64,000 bases of DNA, from contig NC_056743.1 of assembly GCF_019279795.1 (NCBI RefSeq), positions 1,780,778,966 to 1,780,842,965 of the forward strand. The letters run 5' to 3'. The translations under genes were made by a program, and so were the position numbers. The stretch's first letter is position 1; each line of letters opens with the position of its first letter. Below, in pieces: positions 46,920-59,349 of this stretch. Source of the stretch: Protopterus annectens. Taxonomy: Eukaryota > Chordata > Ceratodontiformes > Protopteridae. The notes beneath the pieces are model-generated. The model was not told the DNA's origin. It saw only the letters and a program-made list of their open reading frames with translations, and did no database searches.

Positions 46920-48455
46920 TGACTTCCAAGATGGCTGCACACTGATCAACAGCTTAATGTCAACTCTCCCAGTGTGAAACAAGAATATAAGAAAACAAAA
47001 TCAGTCTGATTGTTGTTTTGGGTAAAATTCAGCTAATGGCTAGTAAGAATACTGTCTGGATGCCAACAAAGAAGAAATTTAAAAAACCTGAAAGAAAATC
47101 AACCAGAAAAAGGTGAAGAGAAAACACTGGCTTGGAAGAATCATGCAGTTGTTCAGCAAAAAGCTGTTCAGTTTTGGTACAAGGGGTGACTTTCACTAAT
47201 TTAGAGGAAACAATAAATCAAATGTACTCAGAGGGGATAAAAATAAACGAAACACTGAAGGAATATATCAACTCAAATAACAAAAGTCAGGAAAAATGGA
47301 AGAAGCTTTAAAAAGATATTCAGATGAGCTGATAAAACTGCAAAAATCAGAGGATGCAATGGAGGAAAGACTGTTGGATTATGAGACTTCTCAATAACAG
47401 CTGTTTCAAAAAACTAGTGGAGTTAAAAGACATAGTGCACAAAGAAAACCTGATATTTTCTCCTGTGCCAGAGAAACTGGAAGGAACAGACTGTATTATT
47501 TTTATGAAAGAAAAACAAGCAACTGGACAGTGCTCCAGAACAAGATTTGTTAATTGAAAGGGTATATTGAGTGTTTGCTCCAAACTTTGCCATGAGAAAA
47601 CCGCCAAGACCTATGATAATAAAGATGCAGTCATAGCAGAAAGAAATGATCCTGACAACAATATGTCAGAAAGGAAAAGAATTAAATATTGGAGATAGCA
47701 TAGTGTTTGTAGAAAATTATTATTTGCGGTATACCATCAGAACAGAAGCAAATTTATCCCAGCAAACAGGGAACATAATGCTGGAAGACAGGTGTGACAT
47801 TGAAGCTGTTATATTCAGATGTCTTCAGAATATTTTTTTCATGGAGGATCAAAGACATTTGAAGGAAATAAAAAAGTTCATCCAACAAAAAGTGAACCAA
47901 CAAGCAGAAAGGTATTTTGCTTACCATTCCTCTCAGCAAAAAGCTTGGACTCAGAACAATGTTAAAATGAATTTACTAAGAAGGAATGGATTACTGTTAT
48001 GGTCTGATTGCTTTGAAAAAGGAAAAGCTAAGTCCCCAGAACATTTAATGAAAGAATATATGTTGGATGAATCTGGTAACCAGTTAATATTATCCCTCAG
48101 TATGGAATTAAATGAATTTATAGATAATATGAATGAAGAGGAACAGAACACTATTCCTTCATTATATGAATGTTATCATCGAAGGTAGCTTGATCTACAA
48201 AGGACATTTGTCCAAGTTATATAAGTTAATTATAAATAATAATAATTTTGAGGCAAAATTCTGGAAATTTTTAGGTAGCAGTAGATTGAGTAACTCAATA
48301 GATGGTAAAAATAAAACTTTGTTACTTAAATCAGTTAGTCAAACTTATTCAAGTTTATGCTAGAAAGTTTTTTTATGAGGAAATATATACATAAGATTTT
48401 TGTTACTCCCTATAAAATGTGTAAGTTTAGTAAAATGATTGCTTCAGTTTATTGG
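46920..48455 (+). mobile_element. L1 LINE, part 1: ORF1 and ORF2 C-terminal part
   Basis: ORF1-like sequence at 47040-47850 is followed directly by ORF2 C-terminal sequence (about 47960-48455: RRNGLLLWSDCFEKG, then in other frames IFVTPYKMCKFSK). The ORF2 endonuclease and RT are missing, so a large internal deletion separates the two. The element continues beyond the nested CR1 at 51592. Confidence 0.65.
47040..47850 (+). pseudogene. L1 ORF1 (RNA-binding protein), decayed
   Basis: In successive frames it reads ASKNTVWMPTKKKFKKPERK (basic N-terminus), a coiled-coil-like Lys/Glu-rich stretch, ENLIFSPVPEKLEGTDCIIF (compare NLRIxGVPExxEG of L1 ORF1) and, at 47646, MILTTICQKGKELNIGDSIV, then FVENYYLRYTIR, which matches the C-terminal domain (KGKEL...I.IFxDYS). 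Several frameshifts; non-functional. L1 ORF1 forms the trimeric RNA chaperone of the L1 particle. Confidence 0.6.
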
Positions 48456-51400
48456 ATTGGATGATTGACTTCAACAATTGGCTAAGCTTCTGGTGTTATT
48501 CAAAGGGAATCCAGTATCTGCCTGGGATGACATGATCGACAGACCACGCTGCTTTGCCAGAGGTGGCCTGCATCTGTCGCCCTTGGGATTCTGGATACTG
48601 GCAAAGGCTCTTGCCACCCCTATAGTGCCTTTTTTAGGCAAGGATCAAATGACAAATTCACCACTGTAACAGGTACAAGCAAGCAAAATCTGAGGGTAAT
48701 GCTACTCAATGCTAGAAGTCTAAACCTCAAAATGCACTCATTTGAGGCACTCCTTAAAATGGAGAACATCGACATCTGTGCAGTGACAGAGACCTGGTTC
48801 AAAGCTCCAGGGAGCACCCCTGCATTACCAGGCTATAATTCATACCACACCTTTCGGCCACCAAATCAGGACCGAAACACTAAAGGTGGAGGTGTGTCCA
48901 TATTCATTAAGGATATCCACACCTCCAAGCTAAGTTGCTCAACATAATGCATCCGAGATTATCCAAGTTCAACTAACTCTGGGCAAAACCGCAATCCAGA
49001 TTGTAGCTTGTTATAGGACCCCCCCCCACCATGTCCCAGGATTCCCACTCCTCTTTTCTTGACACACTGGAAAATATTAAGGTACAACCCAACATCCTAA
49101 TAATGGGTGATTTCAACTACCCCACCATTAACTGGGAAAACTAATCATGTACCAACTCTTTTGCTCAACGTTTTCTGGAATTTATCAATTCCAACATCTT
49201 GGATCAACTTATCCACACCCCCACCAGGGGCAGCAATATCCTAGGCCAGGTCATCACCAACATGGGCCGACCGGTGTTCCACACCAGAGGTCAGCTCCTT
49301 GTTGGTCAGATCCAACCACAAGCTAATCACCCTAGACATCCACATCCGGCTTCCACCCCCATTAGTAAAACAACCGTAAAAAATTTCTCCAAAGTCAACT
49401 TCGTGCTTCTTAAGACAGTAGTGGCAAACTTCACGACACCCATGCAGATGGACAATAGAGGTACGACTGCTGAATCCTATGCAAACGCACTTTATAAGCA
49501 CTTAAACGAGTGCATGAATTGTGCTATCCCTAACAGAACCAAGATGCCATCCTCCAAATAAAGGAAGCCAATCTGGTAGTCTTCTGACATAAACAAACCC
49601 TACAATAGAAGAAAGAAACTGTTGCAAAAACAGTAAAATACCATGATTGGAGGAACTCTCTGGTCAGCCTCAGCAAGAAGCTGTGATCCCTCATAAAATC
49701 CTCCAAAGCTAGTTATGAAAATAAAATCGCCACTGTTTCTAAAGACAGCCACAAAGCATTCTATAGCTATGTCAAGAATCTCAATGGCAACACTGATCTG
49801 CTCTGAGTTACAGCACAATGACACTTAATATACAGAACCAACTGATATTGCCAACATCCTGGCAGATAGGTTCAGTGCTCTCCCCTCTCACCCCCTAAAG
49901 GGCCCATCTTTATACCAGAAGAATGCAAAGCTCCTGTAATCATGGCTGCACAGGTAAAAACCTCACTTTCCAAAGCCAAGAGCACAGCATCCATGGGATC
50001 TAACAACATCCCAGGCTGCCTTCTACATGAACTACAGAATGAACTGGCACCCCACCTAAGTACCATGTTCAATTATAGCCTCACCTCAGGCTTTGTGCCC
50101 ATTGAATGGTGCAGCGCGATGGTTATCCCACTCCACAAAGGGGGGGGCCACAACAGACCCTAGGAACTACCGCCCCATTAGCCTGACAAGCCTGGTCTGC
50201 AAGGCCATGGAACGTATCATCATGGAATTCATAAGCAAAGACAATGGAGATCTCCAAACTCTGGACCCCACCCAGTTTGGGTTTGTAAAAGGCAGATCAT
50301 GTCTCCTAAACCTGATAGACTTCTTTGAAGCAGTCACCAAAGCCATAGATGAGGGTAAGATGGTTCACACAGCCTATCTAGATCTCGCCAAGTCATTCAA
50401 CATCATCCCCCACTCTGGAATTATAGATAAACTCACTAAACTAGGTATAAATCCTTATGTCACAAGATGGGTTGCCAACTGGCTTACTGACAGAACCCAC
50501 ACTGTGAAAGTAGCAGACTCCAAATCAGGCTTCAGACCAGTGACAAGTGGAGTACCACAGGGTTCAGTCCTGGGTCCTCTCCTATTTGGTATCTACTTCT
50601 CTGAAGTACAGGCTAACACAGAAGGTCTTTGGCTAACTAAAATTGCAGATGACTGCAAATTAGGAGCCATAATCAAAACTGCTAACGATGTGGACATCCT
50701 ATAAAAGGGCCTCACTAAGACAGATGCCTGGTGTCAAAGCCATGGTCTCAAGCTCAATGCCAAAAAGTGCATTGTCATCTCCTTGGTAAAAACTCTGTAC
50801 CCATGAACTACCACATAGGTGGTAGTCTACTTAACACCAAAAGTGTGATAAGAGACCTTGGGACACAGGTAGACAGTAGTCTCTCCTTTGATAATGACAT
50901 CGCCACAGTGATCAGAAAATCCTTCTATGTGGCATACCTCATCACAAAAAGTTTCTCATCCAGAAAAAAAGAGGTCATTGTTCCCCTCTACTCATCACTC
51001 ATTAGACCCATTATAGAGTACAACACCCCTTTTGGTATGTACCTCATAAGACATCTGCAACAACTGGAAAGGCCACAGAAATACCTCACAAAGACGATTA
51101 CTGGCCTTAAACAGATGCCCTACGCAGACCGACTCAAAAAACTCTAGCTTTACTCTGTCGCATATCGCCTACTCAGAGGCGATCTCTGCCTAACATACAA
51201 AGCTATGTCAAACCCAAAGCTGTTGGACATGCTCCACTTAAAATCCCAATCCCTCTGAGCTACACGCTCTAGGGACCTAAACCTTGTCACCACAATAAGC
51301 AGAACATGCTGGAGGGATAGATTCCTGTCCCAGAGACTTCCCATACTCTGGAACAGACTACCTATCTATGTCAAACAGAGCTCCTCATTAGCACTCTTCA

Positions 51401-51591
51401 AGAAAAATCTTGATGATTGGATGGGTAATAGGAAATTCACCCCGGGGATCACTTCTGTGGTTCTGCTTGACAGGGGCACAGGAAAATAATTTTCTTGGGT
51501 TGCGAAAGCCAGGGTACCTTTTTGGCTAGGCTTTATAGGCCCTAAGGCCAATAGCCTAGTACCTACTTATGAACCTATGAACCTATGGAGA
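48456..51591 (+). mobile_element. CR1 LINE copy 3, nested inside L1
   Basis: Starts in the ORF1 esterase (NNWLSFWCYSKGIQYL; GGLHLSPLGFWILAKAL at about 48563). ORF2 begins near 48690 (MLLNARSLNLKMHSFEALL; GGGVSIFIKD), with GDFNYPTINWE (about 49100), RT (50093-50704) and C-terminal region (50800-51460). It ends TAGCCTAGTACC, TTATGAACCTATGAACCTAT, a clear octamer repeat. The best-preserved CR1 here, but still with stops and shifts. It belongs to a different subfamily from copies 1 and 2 (clearly diverged at the protein level). Confidence 0.9.
50093..50704 (+). pseudogene. CR1 ORF2 reverse transcriptase core
   Basis: 203 open codons: NYRPISLTSLVCKAMERIIM, FGFVKGRSCLLNLIDFFEAV, AYLDLAKSFN (about residue 93), RPVTSGVPQGSVLGPLLFGI (about 147-166) and LTKIADDCKLGAI with the catalytic ADD (about 183). 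This is the most complete CR1 polymerase core in the window. It ends in a stop, and homologous sequence continues downstream in other frames (MYLIRHLQQLERPQKYLTK, about 51040). Confidence 0.88.
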
Positions 51592-52150
51592 TGTAGTAAA
51601 GATGTAAAAGCTGATTGGACACACAAGGTTATGGATTGTGAAAAATTTTATGCATATTGGGAAGAGATAAGTATGTTTTAAGGGTTTATAGTGTGGTAAT
51701 TGTTCTTTAACTAGATCAATAACACTAATGAATGTTCCACTTTTTTATAAAAAGAAAAAGAAAAAAGTTCATAGTTTTTGCCAGCGAGATGTTTTCTATT
51801 GTTCCAAAGGAAAATGCCTGAGAGACAGAAAAAAAAGCACAGTAGTTGACTGGAAGAATCAGGAGTACCTTGGACTTGAACCAGAGTCTGGAGATGCGTG
51901 ATGACAATGATCAAGAAGAAGGCCAGCAGCACTGAAATTAGACCAGCGACACTGAAATTAGTGAATAAATGGAAGATTATATAGCATCAAACACATTTCT
52001 GAAATATGACTTTGCAAGAAAAAGTGTCCGAGAAAGATTGAAGTTTGTTGGTAATTTTAAACTTGTAGGTGGACTGTAAAGCATGTATCCAAATTTATGT
52101 CATTAATATTCACAGTACACTAAAGGGAGAAAAGAAAAAACTGTTAGTAA
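51592..52150 (+). mobile_element. L1 LINE, part 2: ORF2 C-terminus and 3' end
   Basis: SKDVKADWTHKVMDCEKFYA and YWEE match the C-terminal zinc-knuckle region of L1 ORF2 (CWRC...H.WWxC). Its start joins exactly where part 1 ends (FVTPYKMCKFSK... at 48440), so the CR1 inserted into this codon region. The remaining sequence to about 52150 is decayed ORF2 end and possible 3' UTR. Confidence 0.6.
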
Positions 52151-53061
52151 AAAAATGTTTGCTCTTTTTAGTAAGATGTTTTGTATAGAGTGCAGTCGGT
52201 GTATTTTAAATGTGTGAGTCCAGCCCTTTCAGATGCTGCTGTATATGCTAATGATATTAAAGCAAACATGTTTTTTTTCATATATGAAAAAATAAAGGCT
52301 TTACACGATAACAAGATAAGAAAGGCTGGACAGGGGCAAGTTTAAGTTAATATAATGCTGTGATTTTGGGCAGCTGTCGTTAGGCGGTAGTATAACAGTG
52401 GACTGGTTGCATTATATGTAAAATTAAGACAAGAGTTTTACTTGTTTATACATGGGTAAATGTCTAGATTAATGTCTTTGGCTTAAGCTATAAACAAGTT
52501 TTAAATAGGCTTGAAAAATAAGGCAAATTATGGAACGCTTGAACAATGCTATGTTTCTTGCATCTGCAAAGATAACAACTTGTTGTTGTCTCCACTGGCA
52601 AATATTTGAAATGGGAAACATAAAGTCTGCATCTGAGAGCAGATGGCCATGGGAATTTTGTACATTATGTTCTGAGTAAAATGTAAAAATATTTCTTCAT
52701 GCATCTGCATAGTTAGTTCCTTTTTTATTAATTGCTGACTAATTTTACATGGAATCAAATTGTCGGCAGAAGCAAGCAACTGAAGGTTCCAAACATAGTT
52801 TGCTGAAGGAAATGCAAAACCTAAAGGCACAATGGCAAGCAGTTCCTTATAAAATAAAGTCTGAAATTTTTGGAAGTGAGTAAGAGATTGTCTCTCCAGC
52901 AGCCTTATTACTTTAATGCGTTTAATAGAACAGTGCACAATTTAGTTTTATTTAAAGGCAGCCAGTGCACTTTTTCTTAGGGCTAAAAGTTAATGTTTTC
53001 TGAAAGCATGACACTGTTTTCACCTCTGGGAACAGACAGCAATCTATGCAAGTGGGGACAT
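52151..53061. other. Stretch without recognised gene
   Basis: AT-rich. One minus-strand frame of 129 codons (52549-52938) shows an internal repeat-like Gln/Leu/Phe composition but no domain I recognise. CATCTGCAAAGATAACAACT and related CATCTG-containing phrases recur around 52560, 52630 and 52700. Confidence 0.4.
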
Positions 53062-53452
53062 GGGTTTACATTATATCAGCGAATGCTTGAAATTGTGAAC
53101 GCTGTATAATTGACCCAAACACTTCAAAAATCCAAAATGACGAACACAAGGATCAGCGATTTTTCACAGATCAGCAATTTTTTCCCAGGGAAAAAAAATC
53201 GCTACTCCATAAAAAAAAAAAAAAACACAAAATAAAGTGGGGGGCCTCCACACCTCCCCTACTTAAATATAACAACTCCAGGATCACAACACAGTGGACG
53301 AAATGGCAAAGTCTCGAAAATGGCCCAGTGATTTTATTTCCCTGGGAAAGAAATCACTGTTCCATGCTTTCAGAATTTCACCAGTTTGGGTAAACACATT
53401 TGATTAAACAGCATTCGCAACTTTAAGCATTTGCTTACATAATAGGAACCTT
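53062..53452. mobile_element. hAT-like MITE, copy 5
   Basis: Left end GGGTTTACATTATATCAGCG; right end, reversed, AAGGTTCCTATTATGTAAGC. Inverted repeats include GCGAATGCTT/AAGCATTTGC. Flanks GGGGACAT and AGGGACAC are an imperfect 8-bp duplication (6 of 8). It carries the reversed core CTACTTAAATATAACAAC and two TTTCCCTGGGAAA-type palindromes. Confidence 0.82.
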
Positions 53453-54559
53453 AGGGACACAGGCTGTAACATGTACGTTAGCATGGGTAACCTTAATTTC
53501 AGATTAGGTAGTGCCTTGGGATACAGGTGTCAATTCGGGCAACCATTCTTACCTGGAGGATTAAACTTAATTTGTTGAACCTGAACATAGTTTTGTGTGT
53601 TTGTTCTGAGTTAATAGGGGATGGGGTTGTTCTTAAAATGTATTCATTTGTAGGGTTTTCATTAAAGCAAAAAGTCTTGAAATGAAACATTGGTTCAATT
53701 GAAGATGCGAAAAACAATTGTATAAAAGATAAGCTTGCCAAACCATGTGTGTATATGTAAGACAAAATATTGAAAACACTTTCAAAAAACTGTTATGTGT
53801 AATAGGTGAAAACAATCAACCAGATTCAGTAAACCCTACATGGTCGGTTTACACAGTGTGCATGTCACGCTGCTGTGGACACACTGTAGCACATTGTTTT
53901 AGATCCAGTAAATGGCTCTGCATGGTGTGTAGAGCTGCACAAACTAGGTAAACACTGTGACAAGCTAATTACAACATAAGCAGGTGAACTATATGCTAAT
54001 CAATCAATCCAAGATGGAGAAGCTATTTAACAAGCTGTAAAGAAATCGTGTAGACTCAGTACTGGTTTTCTCTGTGAATTCAAAAACCTAGTGAAATACA
54101 GTCATGGAAAGGAGTCTACACAGGAGCAAAGTTAGGTGCTGCTGTTGCTTTAAGTCATGTGCATGTGCAGCAGGCAGATGTCTATGCTGCTGCTGTTGCT
54201 ACTAACAGACCAAGACCAAAAAGAAGATTTTTCAGACCCCATTTAACTTATTACAAGCTACATGATGTGGAAATTGTTGCATTATGGATACAGGCACACT
54301 ACAGGAACTCTGAAGCCTCTGTCATCCTCAACTCAAAGCCAGGTGTCATAGGCATCACCATCCAGAATCCACCATCAATTCCTGAATGTTATGCTCCAAC
54401 ATGCCAGTGACCCCATATATTTTCCCAGTACTCCTGAGGACAGGGCCACAAATATGCAGTAGTTCTAATCTGGAGCACACTACCCTGAAGTATTGGGTGG
54501 CATAGATGCACACATATAGAATTAAGGCACCACCCAGGGAACAGTAAAGGATCTACATA
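53453..54559. other. Stretch without recognised gene
   Basis: A plus-strand frame of 83 codons (54159-54410) reads RPRPKRRFFRPHLTYYKLHD, which is not enough to name a family. Nothing else stands out. Confidence 0.35.
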
Positions 54560-54764
54560 AATAGAAAATGCTTCCACTATATTAACTGCATTGCACACCT
54601 CATAAATAAGGCCCTTGCATCCAAGACCAGGGAGGTCATATCTCCATTGTATTCTACCCTTATCACACCACTAATTGAGTACAATGCTCCCTTCTGTATG
54701 TACCTCAATAAACACCTGCAGCAACTACAGAAAACATAGAGCTTTCTGACCAAGATAATTAATT
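54560..54764 (+). mobile_element. CR1 fragment (C-terminal ORF2 region), left part
   Basis: Translation shows HLINKALASKTREVISPLYS, then TPLIEYNAPFCMYLNKHLQQ, as in the other CR1 copies just after the RT. It is broken at about 54764 by a reversed LINE-A-type tail and resumes at 55258. Confidence 0.75.
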
Positions 54765-55257
54765 ATTTATATTATATTATTTAACATTTGTTATCCAGGA
54801 TAGTCCAACTGGACAGCAAGTGTACCTTTTCAGTGGAGTCCTGGGGAGAAACGCTCCATAAAAACGTAACAGAAGAAAAAACATGCAAGTTACATGAACA
54901 TGAAATTACAAAACTGCATTAGAGATGAGAAAAAAATATGACAGTGTATAGATAAAATGTTTACAGGTAGATGTTACAATAGAAAAAATATCAGCAGCAT
55001 AGCCTATTCCTGTGTTGGATGAACAGATAGTTTTGTACAATATATACAGTGAGTAACTTATCAAAAATATCATTTTGCAGCATTGCCCATTCCTGTAATG
55101 GATGAACAGATACATTTTGCACAATATTTACAATATTTACAGTGATCAACTTAAAGCAGTCAGATAGGTGTTACATAGCATGAACAATATATAATACGCT
55201 TATATAGCAACCATGACAGAGCAAGCACTTGTACTGTTCATACATATCCCTATAGTT
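54765..55257 (-). mobile_element. LINE-A-type 3' tail, reversed, inserted in CR1
   Basis: TTATCCAGGATAGTCCAACT, TTTTCAGTGGAGTCCTGGGG, AGAAACGCTCC is the reverse complement of the LINE-A tail. Inside lies an 83-bp tandem duplication (GCATAGCCTATTCCTG at 54997, GCATTGCCCATTCCTG at 55080). Confidence 0.75.
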
Positions 55258-55792
55258 ATCGTGGGCCTCCAAAACATGACATGCATGGAAAGATTGAAAG
55301 CCCTGTCACTTTATTCAGTATCATACAGGCTGCTGAGAGGCAACCTGTGCCTGGACTAGAGAGCAGTCTTAGATCCTGCCTTAATGAAAATGCTGGACAC
55401 CCGCAAATCAAATGGGACAAGAATAACTTGCTCTAGGGATCTTAACCTAGCCTGTGACATAAACAGAACATGCTGGACAGACATATATATCTCCCAGTGA
55501 TCATTGCTCTTCTGGAATAGGCTCCCACTGCATCTGCAACAGATATTCTCAATGACCTTCTTTAAATGCATCCTTGACAACTGGAAGGGTGATTGTAAAT
55601 TCATCCTGGGATGGCACCTATGTCCCTCATGGATGAAGCAGTTGTGCTGATCATAAAATCATTCTGTTAACAATGACCATCTATCTATAGTAAATAAGGG
55701 TATTCTGTTTTTTACACAGCTAGCCTTGCAAATGCCCTAGGGTCATTAGCCTAGTAACCTCATATGAACCTGTGAACCTATGCAGGCCTCCC
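55258..55792 (+). mobile_element. CR1 fragment, right part and 3' end
   Basis: MERLKALSLYSVSYRLLRGN continues the left fragment. It ends CTAGCCTTGCAAATGCCC, TCATTAGCCTAGTAACC, ATATGAACCTGTGAACCTAT, the CR1 octamer tail. Confidence 0.82.
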
Positions 55793-55797
55793 ATCAT

Positions 55798-55931
55798 CAC
55801 CTCTCCTATATCTACTGCTGATGCCATCCACTATAAGCTGTCCTGCAGCCTTGTAAAAGTCAAACTTGTATGAAGTACTGAGCTCTGTAGTCTCTATACT
55901 TAGGTAGGGGATTCTGTTCTAACTGCAGTAC

Positions 55932-56021
<90 letters not shown>

Positions 56022-56400
56022 TGTGTGTATCTATCTGGACAGAAGAGAATAAGTGTGTATACTAAAGTTACCACTCCAATCCCATGGACTGACAGTGTTT
56101 TGACACTTGCGCATACCTACAAATCCATTTCATGCATGTCTCCTAAAATCTTCTCTTCAACGTCCACTGCTAACGTCATCCACTACAAGGTGACTTGCAG
56201 CCTTGTAAATGTCAGATTTGTGCTGCGGCACTTGTGTAAAGTACTGAGCTTTGTAGTCTGTATACCTTAGATAAGTAGGGGATTCTGTTCTCACTGTAGT
56301 CACCTGGGGTTTGTGCACTTGCTTGACATTACAGACAGCCTTTTACACTAGCATGTGGGGCAGTGTTATTACCATATTCTCCTCACCAGACACTGCTGGT
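55798..56400 (+). repeat. Diverged ~350-bp tandem duplication around a GT run
   Basis: CATCCACTATAAGCTGTCCT, GCAGCCTTGTAAAAGTC and GGTAGGGGATTCTGTTCT (55826-55920) recur as CATCCACTACAAGGTGACTT, GCAGCCTTGTAAATGTC and AGTAGGGGATTCTGTTCT (56177-56293). A weaker third start (CACTGCTGGTGCCATCAGCT) follows at about 56388. Confidence 0.75.
55934..56029 (+). repeat. (GT)n microsatellite
   Basis: About 47 GT units with one A interruption near the right end; located between the two units of the ~350-bp duplication. Confidence 0.97.
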
Positions 56401-56639
56401 GCCATCAGCTATATCTGACTTGTGGATGTGCACTATTCACACTAGGGCAGGGTCAGAGACTTGCCTGTAGGCCAGACAGAAGTCACTTAATCCTATATAA
56501 TACAGATTAGAGTGACATAGCTTTCTGTATATCCATGCACATCATGGCATGGTTTGTAGATCCTGTGTTCATTCTGACTCTCCTCACCTGTGAGAAAAAC
56601 AAACATGGCATCATGGACCTTTTCTAAATGGACACTAGT

Positions 56640-57450
56640 AATATCCATGGTGCATGCAACAGACCTGTGTGAGCTGTTAATGCTCCATCCTGTCTGTCAC
56701 ATCTGCTAGATGTCCTCCAAGAGGTCATTGAGGGCATGCATCACAACAACACTTTCATCCTTTTGAACTTACAAGCCCAAGGCATCTGACACAAATCTGC
56801 AATGAGTTATTCATTCAACACTGTCAGATATGGCCATAAACATCTATATCACCAAGTTAGGGAGACCAATGTATCACATATGTGGCATCTAAATCTGCTG
56901 AAATGTGTGAAGTGACCTGTATCTCAGGTCCAATGATCATGTCTATACATCAGGACTTTCCCCATCCATTATTTAAGTCATAGATGTCACAAATAACATA
57001 CGCATCCTGTGTCCAAACAGCTGTCTGAAGGACTGCATTTTGTTGGCAATGATTGACTCCAGCTGTCATATAAGTATAATACAGACAGCATCAACACACA
57101 CCAAAGATTGTGGGCATGACCAGGGCAACACCTACAATGAAACAAAAATAATGGGGGAATTTGTTACATCAGGAAAGCAAACACACAACCCAAAGATAAT
57201 GTAGAGATCACACCCTATAATCAGACTGCTATGTATGTGACCTGTGTCCTGGGATAGATGATATGTGGAACATCCACCAGCATGTGGCCAGAGTTCTGAC
57301 TACTCCCTTGTATGTCACACAATTACTGAGTATGTGAAGGAATCCACATCACAGACCATAAAACCTCCACATTTCACAGATTTCATCACAACAATAATGG
57401 CGTACAATGCACCCTTCTTCATGTACCTCCCTATACATCTTCCAGTGATG
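56640..57450 (+). mobile_element. Highly decayed CR1 fragment
   Basis: Patchy protein-level resemblance in the right order to CR1 ORF2: LLDVLQEVIEGM...LLNLQAQGI (about 56705), LKDC...MIDSSCH (about 57030, compare ADDCKLGAVIESHT) and IMAYNAPFFMYLPIHL (about 57400, compare IIKYNAPFGMYLTRHI). Much older than the other copies, or a distant subfamily. Confidence 0.45.
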
Positions 57451-57668
57451 TGTAACTGAAGTGTACCACTTTTGCCACAGTGATCTGTCATACATCTTAT
57501 TGGCCATACCTAGGTATTCTTTTTGTAGCCTAAACATTACTGTCTGATGGTACAGAACCCCCATCAAGTTGTTGCATGTGTGATACCTGTTCCAGTGATA
57601 CACACAGTACATACATAGCTGTTTGTCAACATTGATGGCATGGGTAACATTCATGGCAGTGTGGATTG

Positions 57669-57740
<72 letters not shown>

Positions 57741-58799
57741 GCCATGCACACCAGCCAACTAGCCTCTATTTATTATAATGTCACATACTGGTATAGCAGT
57801 GTCCCTCCTAACACCTCCAGCAGATGTTACAGTGTCAGGACAGTGTGCATGATTAACCTCATAGAGTGCAGGCACGTCATAATAGTTGTACAACTGTGTT
57901 AGTGCAGAGCCATCTCTGCTCACTCTAAACAACATATGTTATGTCAGATACATGGGATTCCTGGTGGTATTGTTCTGATATTGTCCATGATTGTGCATGC
58001 TTTTTTTACTGTTATCCATGAGCCTTTACTTGTGTCCCACTTGCTGGAGACCTCTGTTGAGATTACACTCATATTCAGGCAAATCAGTTTGTACAACTTC
58101 ACAATATGCACCCTACCCCCAATTGTATATACCATCCCTGATAGATGTCCTCTGAATTGTTCATGTAAAGATGCTTATCTCACACAGACATCTTCCCCAT
58201 TTTATGTCACTTTGTGTGACAGTCACATAATACATATTTTCACTGTGCATTCCACACTGTACCATATTGCTATGTGATTTGTGTTTCTGCTACAACTGTC
58301 TTCCATTGGCATGCCATCATCTGCTGTACATTGGGTTGTTTCACCTGTCCTCTTTCCCTGTGTTCATTCCTACAATTCATCTGTGTGTTCTTATTCAATA
58401 CACACACTTCCCATGAGTGTTTATTTTACATGGCAGTCCATGTACCCTTACAGATCATTTGCACAACTTTGCTACAAACTGCCTGGAATGGGATTTCACA
58501 ATACTATTCAATGTATACACTGTCCTGTACTGTGTGTGGACCATATACATAACTATATATTAAGCTCTGGTAATCACTGTGGCATTCCATACAAACCAAC
58601 TTACCTACTGTGTTCTGAGGTAAATAGGTTTGATATTTCTCTTGCTTTACATGGTTTCCTGTCTAGCAGCAAGTTTTACCACCCACAAAACCATGCTTAT
58701 TAACATTTAAACTCAGTGTGTGTCATGAATTTGTAATTAGTGCTGCTGTTCACAGTGTAAATTCTGTGTAGGATTTGGAGTTTATTGTATCCCAGGGAA
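57451..58799. other. Stretch without recognised gene, with AT run
   Basis: No family is recognised; plus-strand frames of 90-140 codons (58274-58703) have Cys/Ser/His-rich composition without conserved motifs and overlap each other in different frames, as expected by chance in low-stop sequence. Confidence 0.4.
57673..57740. repeat. (AT)n microsatellite
   Basis: About 33 AT units, perfect for most of the length. Confidence 0.97.
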
Positions 58800-59059
58800 T
58801 AGCATTTTTTGAATATAATAGCTACCCTATCCATACTATCTTGGAATGTAAATGGCCTTACATGTACAGCCAAAACTGAAAGATTGTTGAATTATATTAC
58901 AAAGTACAAACTGCAAATAGCAATTCTGCAAGAGACACATTTGGAAAGAAATAGGCATCTGAATTTAACAATGAAAGGATTTCAGGATGGATATTCAACA
59001 GAATATCTGGGACATGGGAAAAGAGGAACTATAATGCTGATTGCTAGAGGGGTTCAAAT

Positions 59060-59262
59060 GGACAGCAACAGTGGTACAGAGGTTAGTATTGCTGCCTCAC
59101 AGTAAGTGATTCTCTGGTTCAATATTGGTTGGCTTGCCCTGTATGCAGAGTCTGGATGTCCTCCCTGCAGACATGTGGGTTTTCTCTGGGTGCTCTGGTT
59201 TCATCTCACATCCCAAAGATGTGACATGCTGCAGGTGGATTGGACACTTTAAATTGTCCCTA

Positions 59263-59349
<87 letters not shown>

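Noticed and set aside
52549-52938. 129-codon minus-strand frame as a host exon
   Set aside because: No recognisable domain and internally repetitive wording; insufficient evidence.
54159-54410. Possible Harbinger/HARBI1-like transposase N-terminus
   Set aside because: Only a vague resemblance over about 30 residues; no catalytic DDE sequence and no terminal repeats seen.
55935-56270. 111-codon frame starting with Cys-Val repeats
   Set aside because: GT microsatellite translation.
58274-58703. Overlapping 92- and 140-codon plus-strand frames as a secreted Cys-rich protein
   Set aside because: No conserved motif, no clear signal peptide or splice context, and the frames overlap in different phases.
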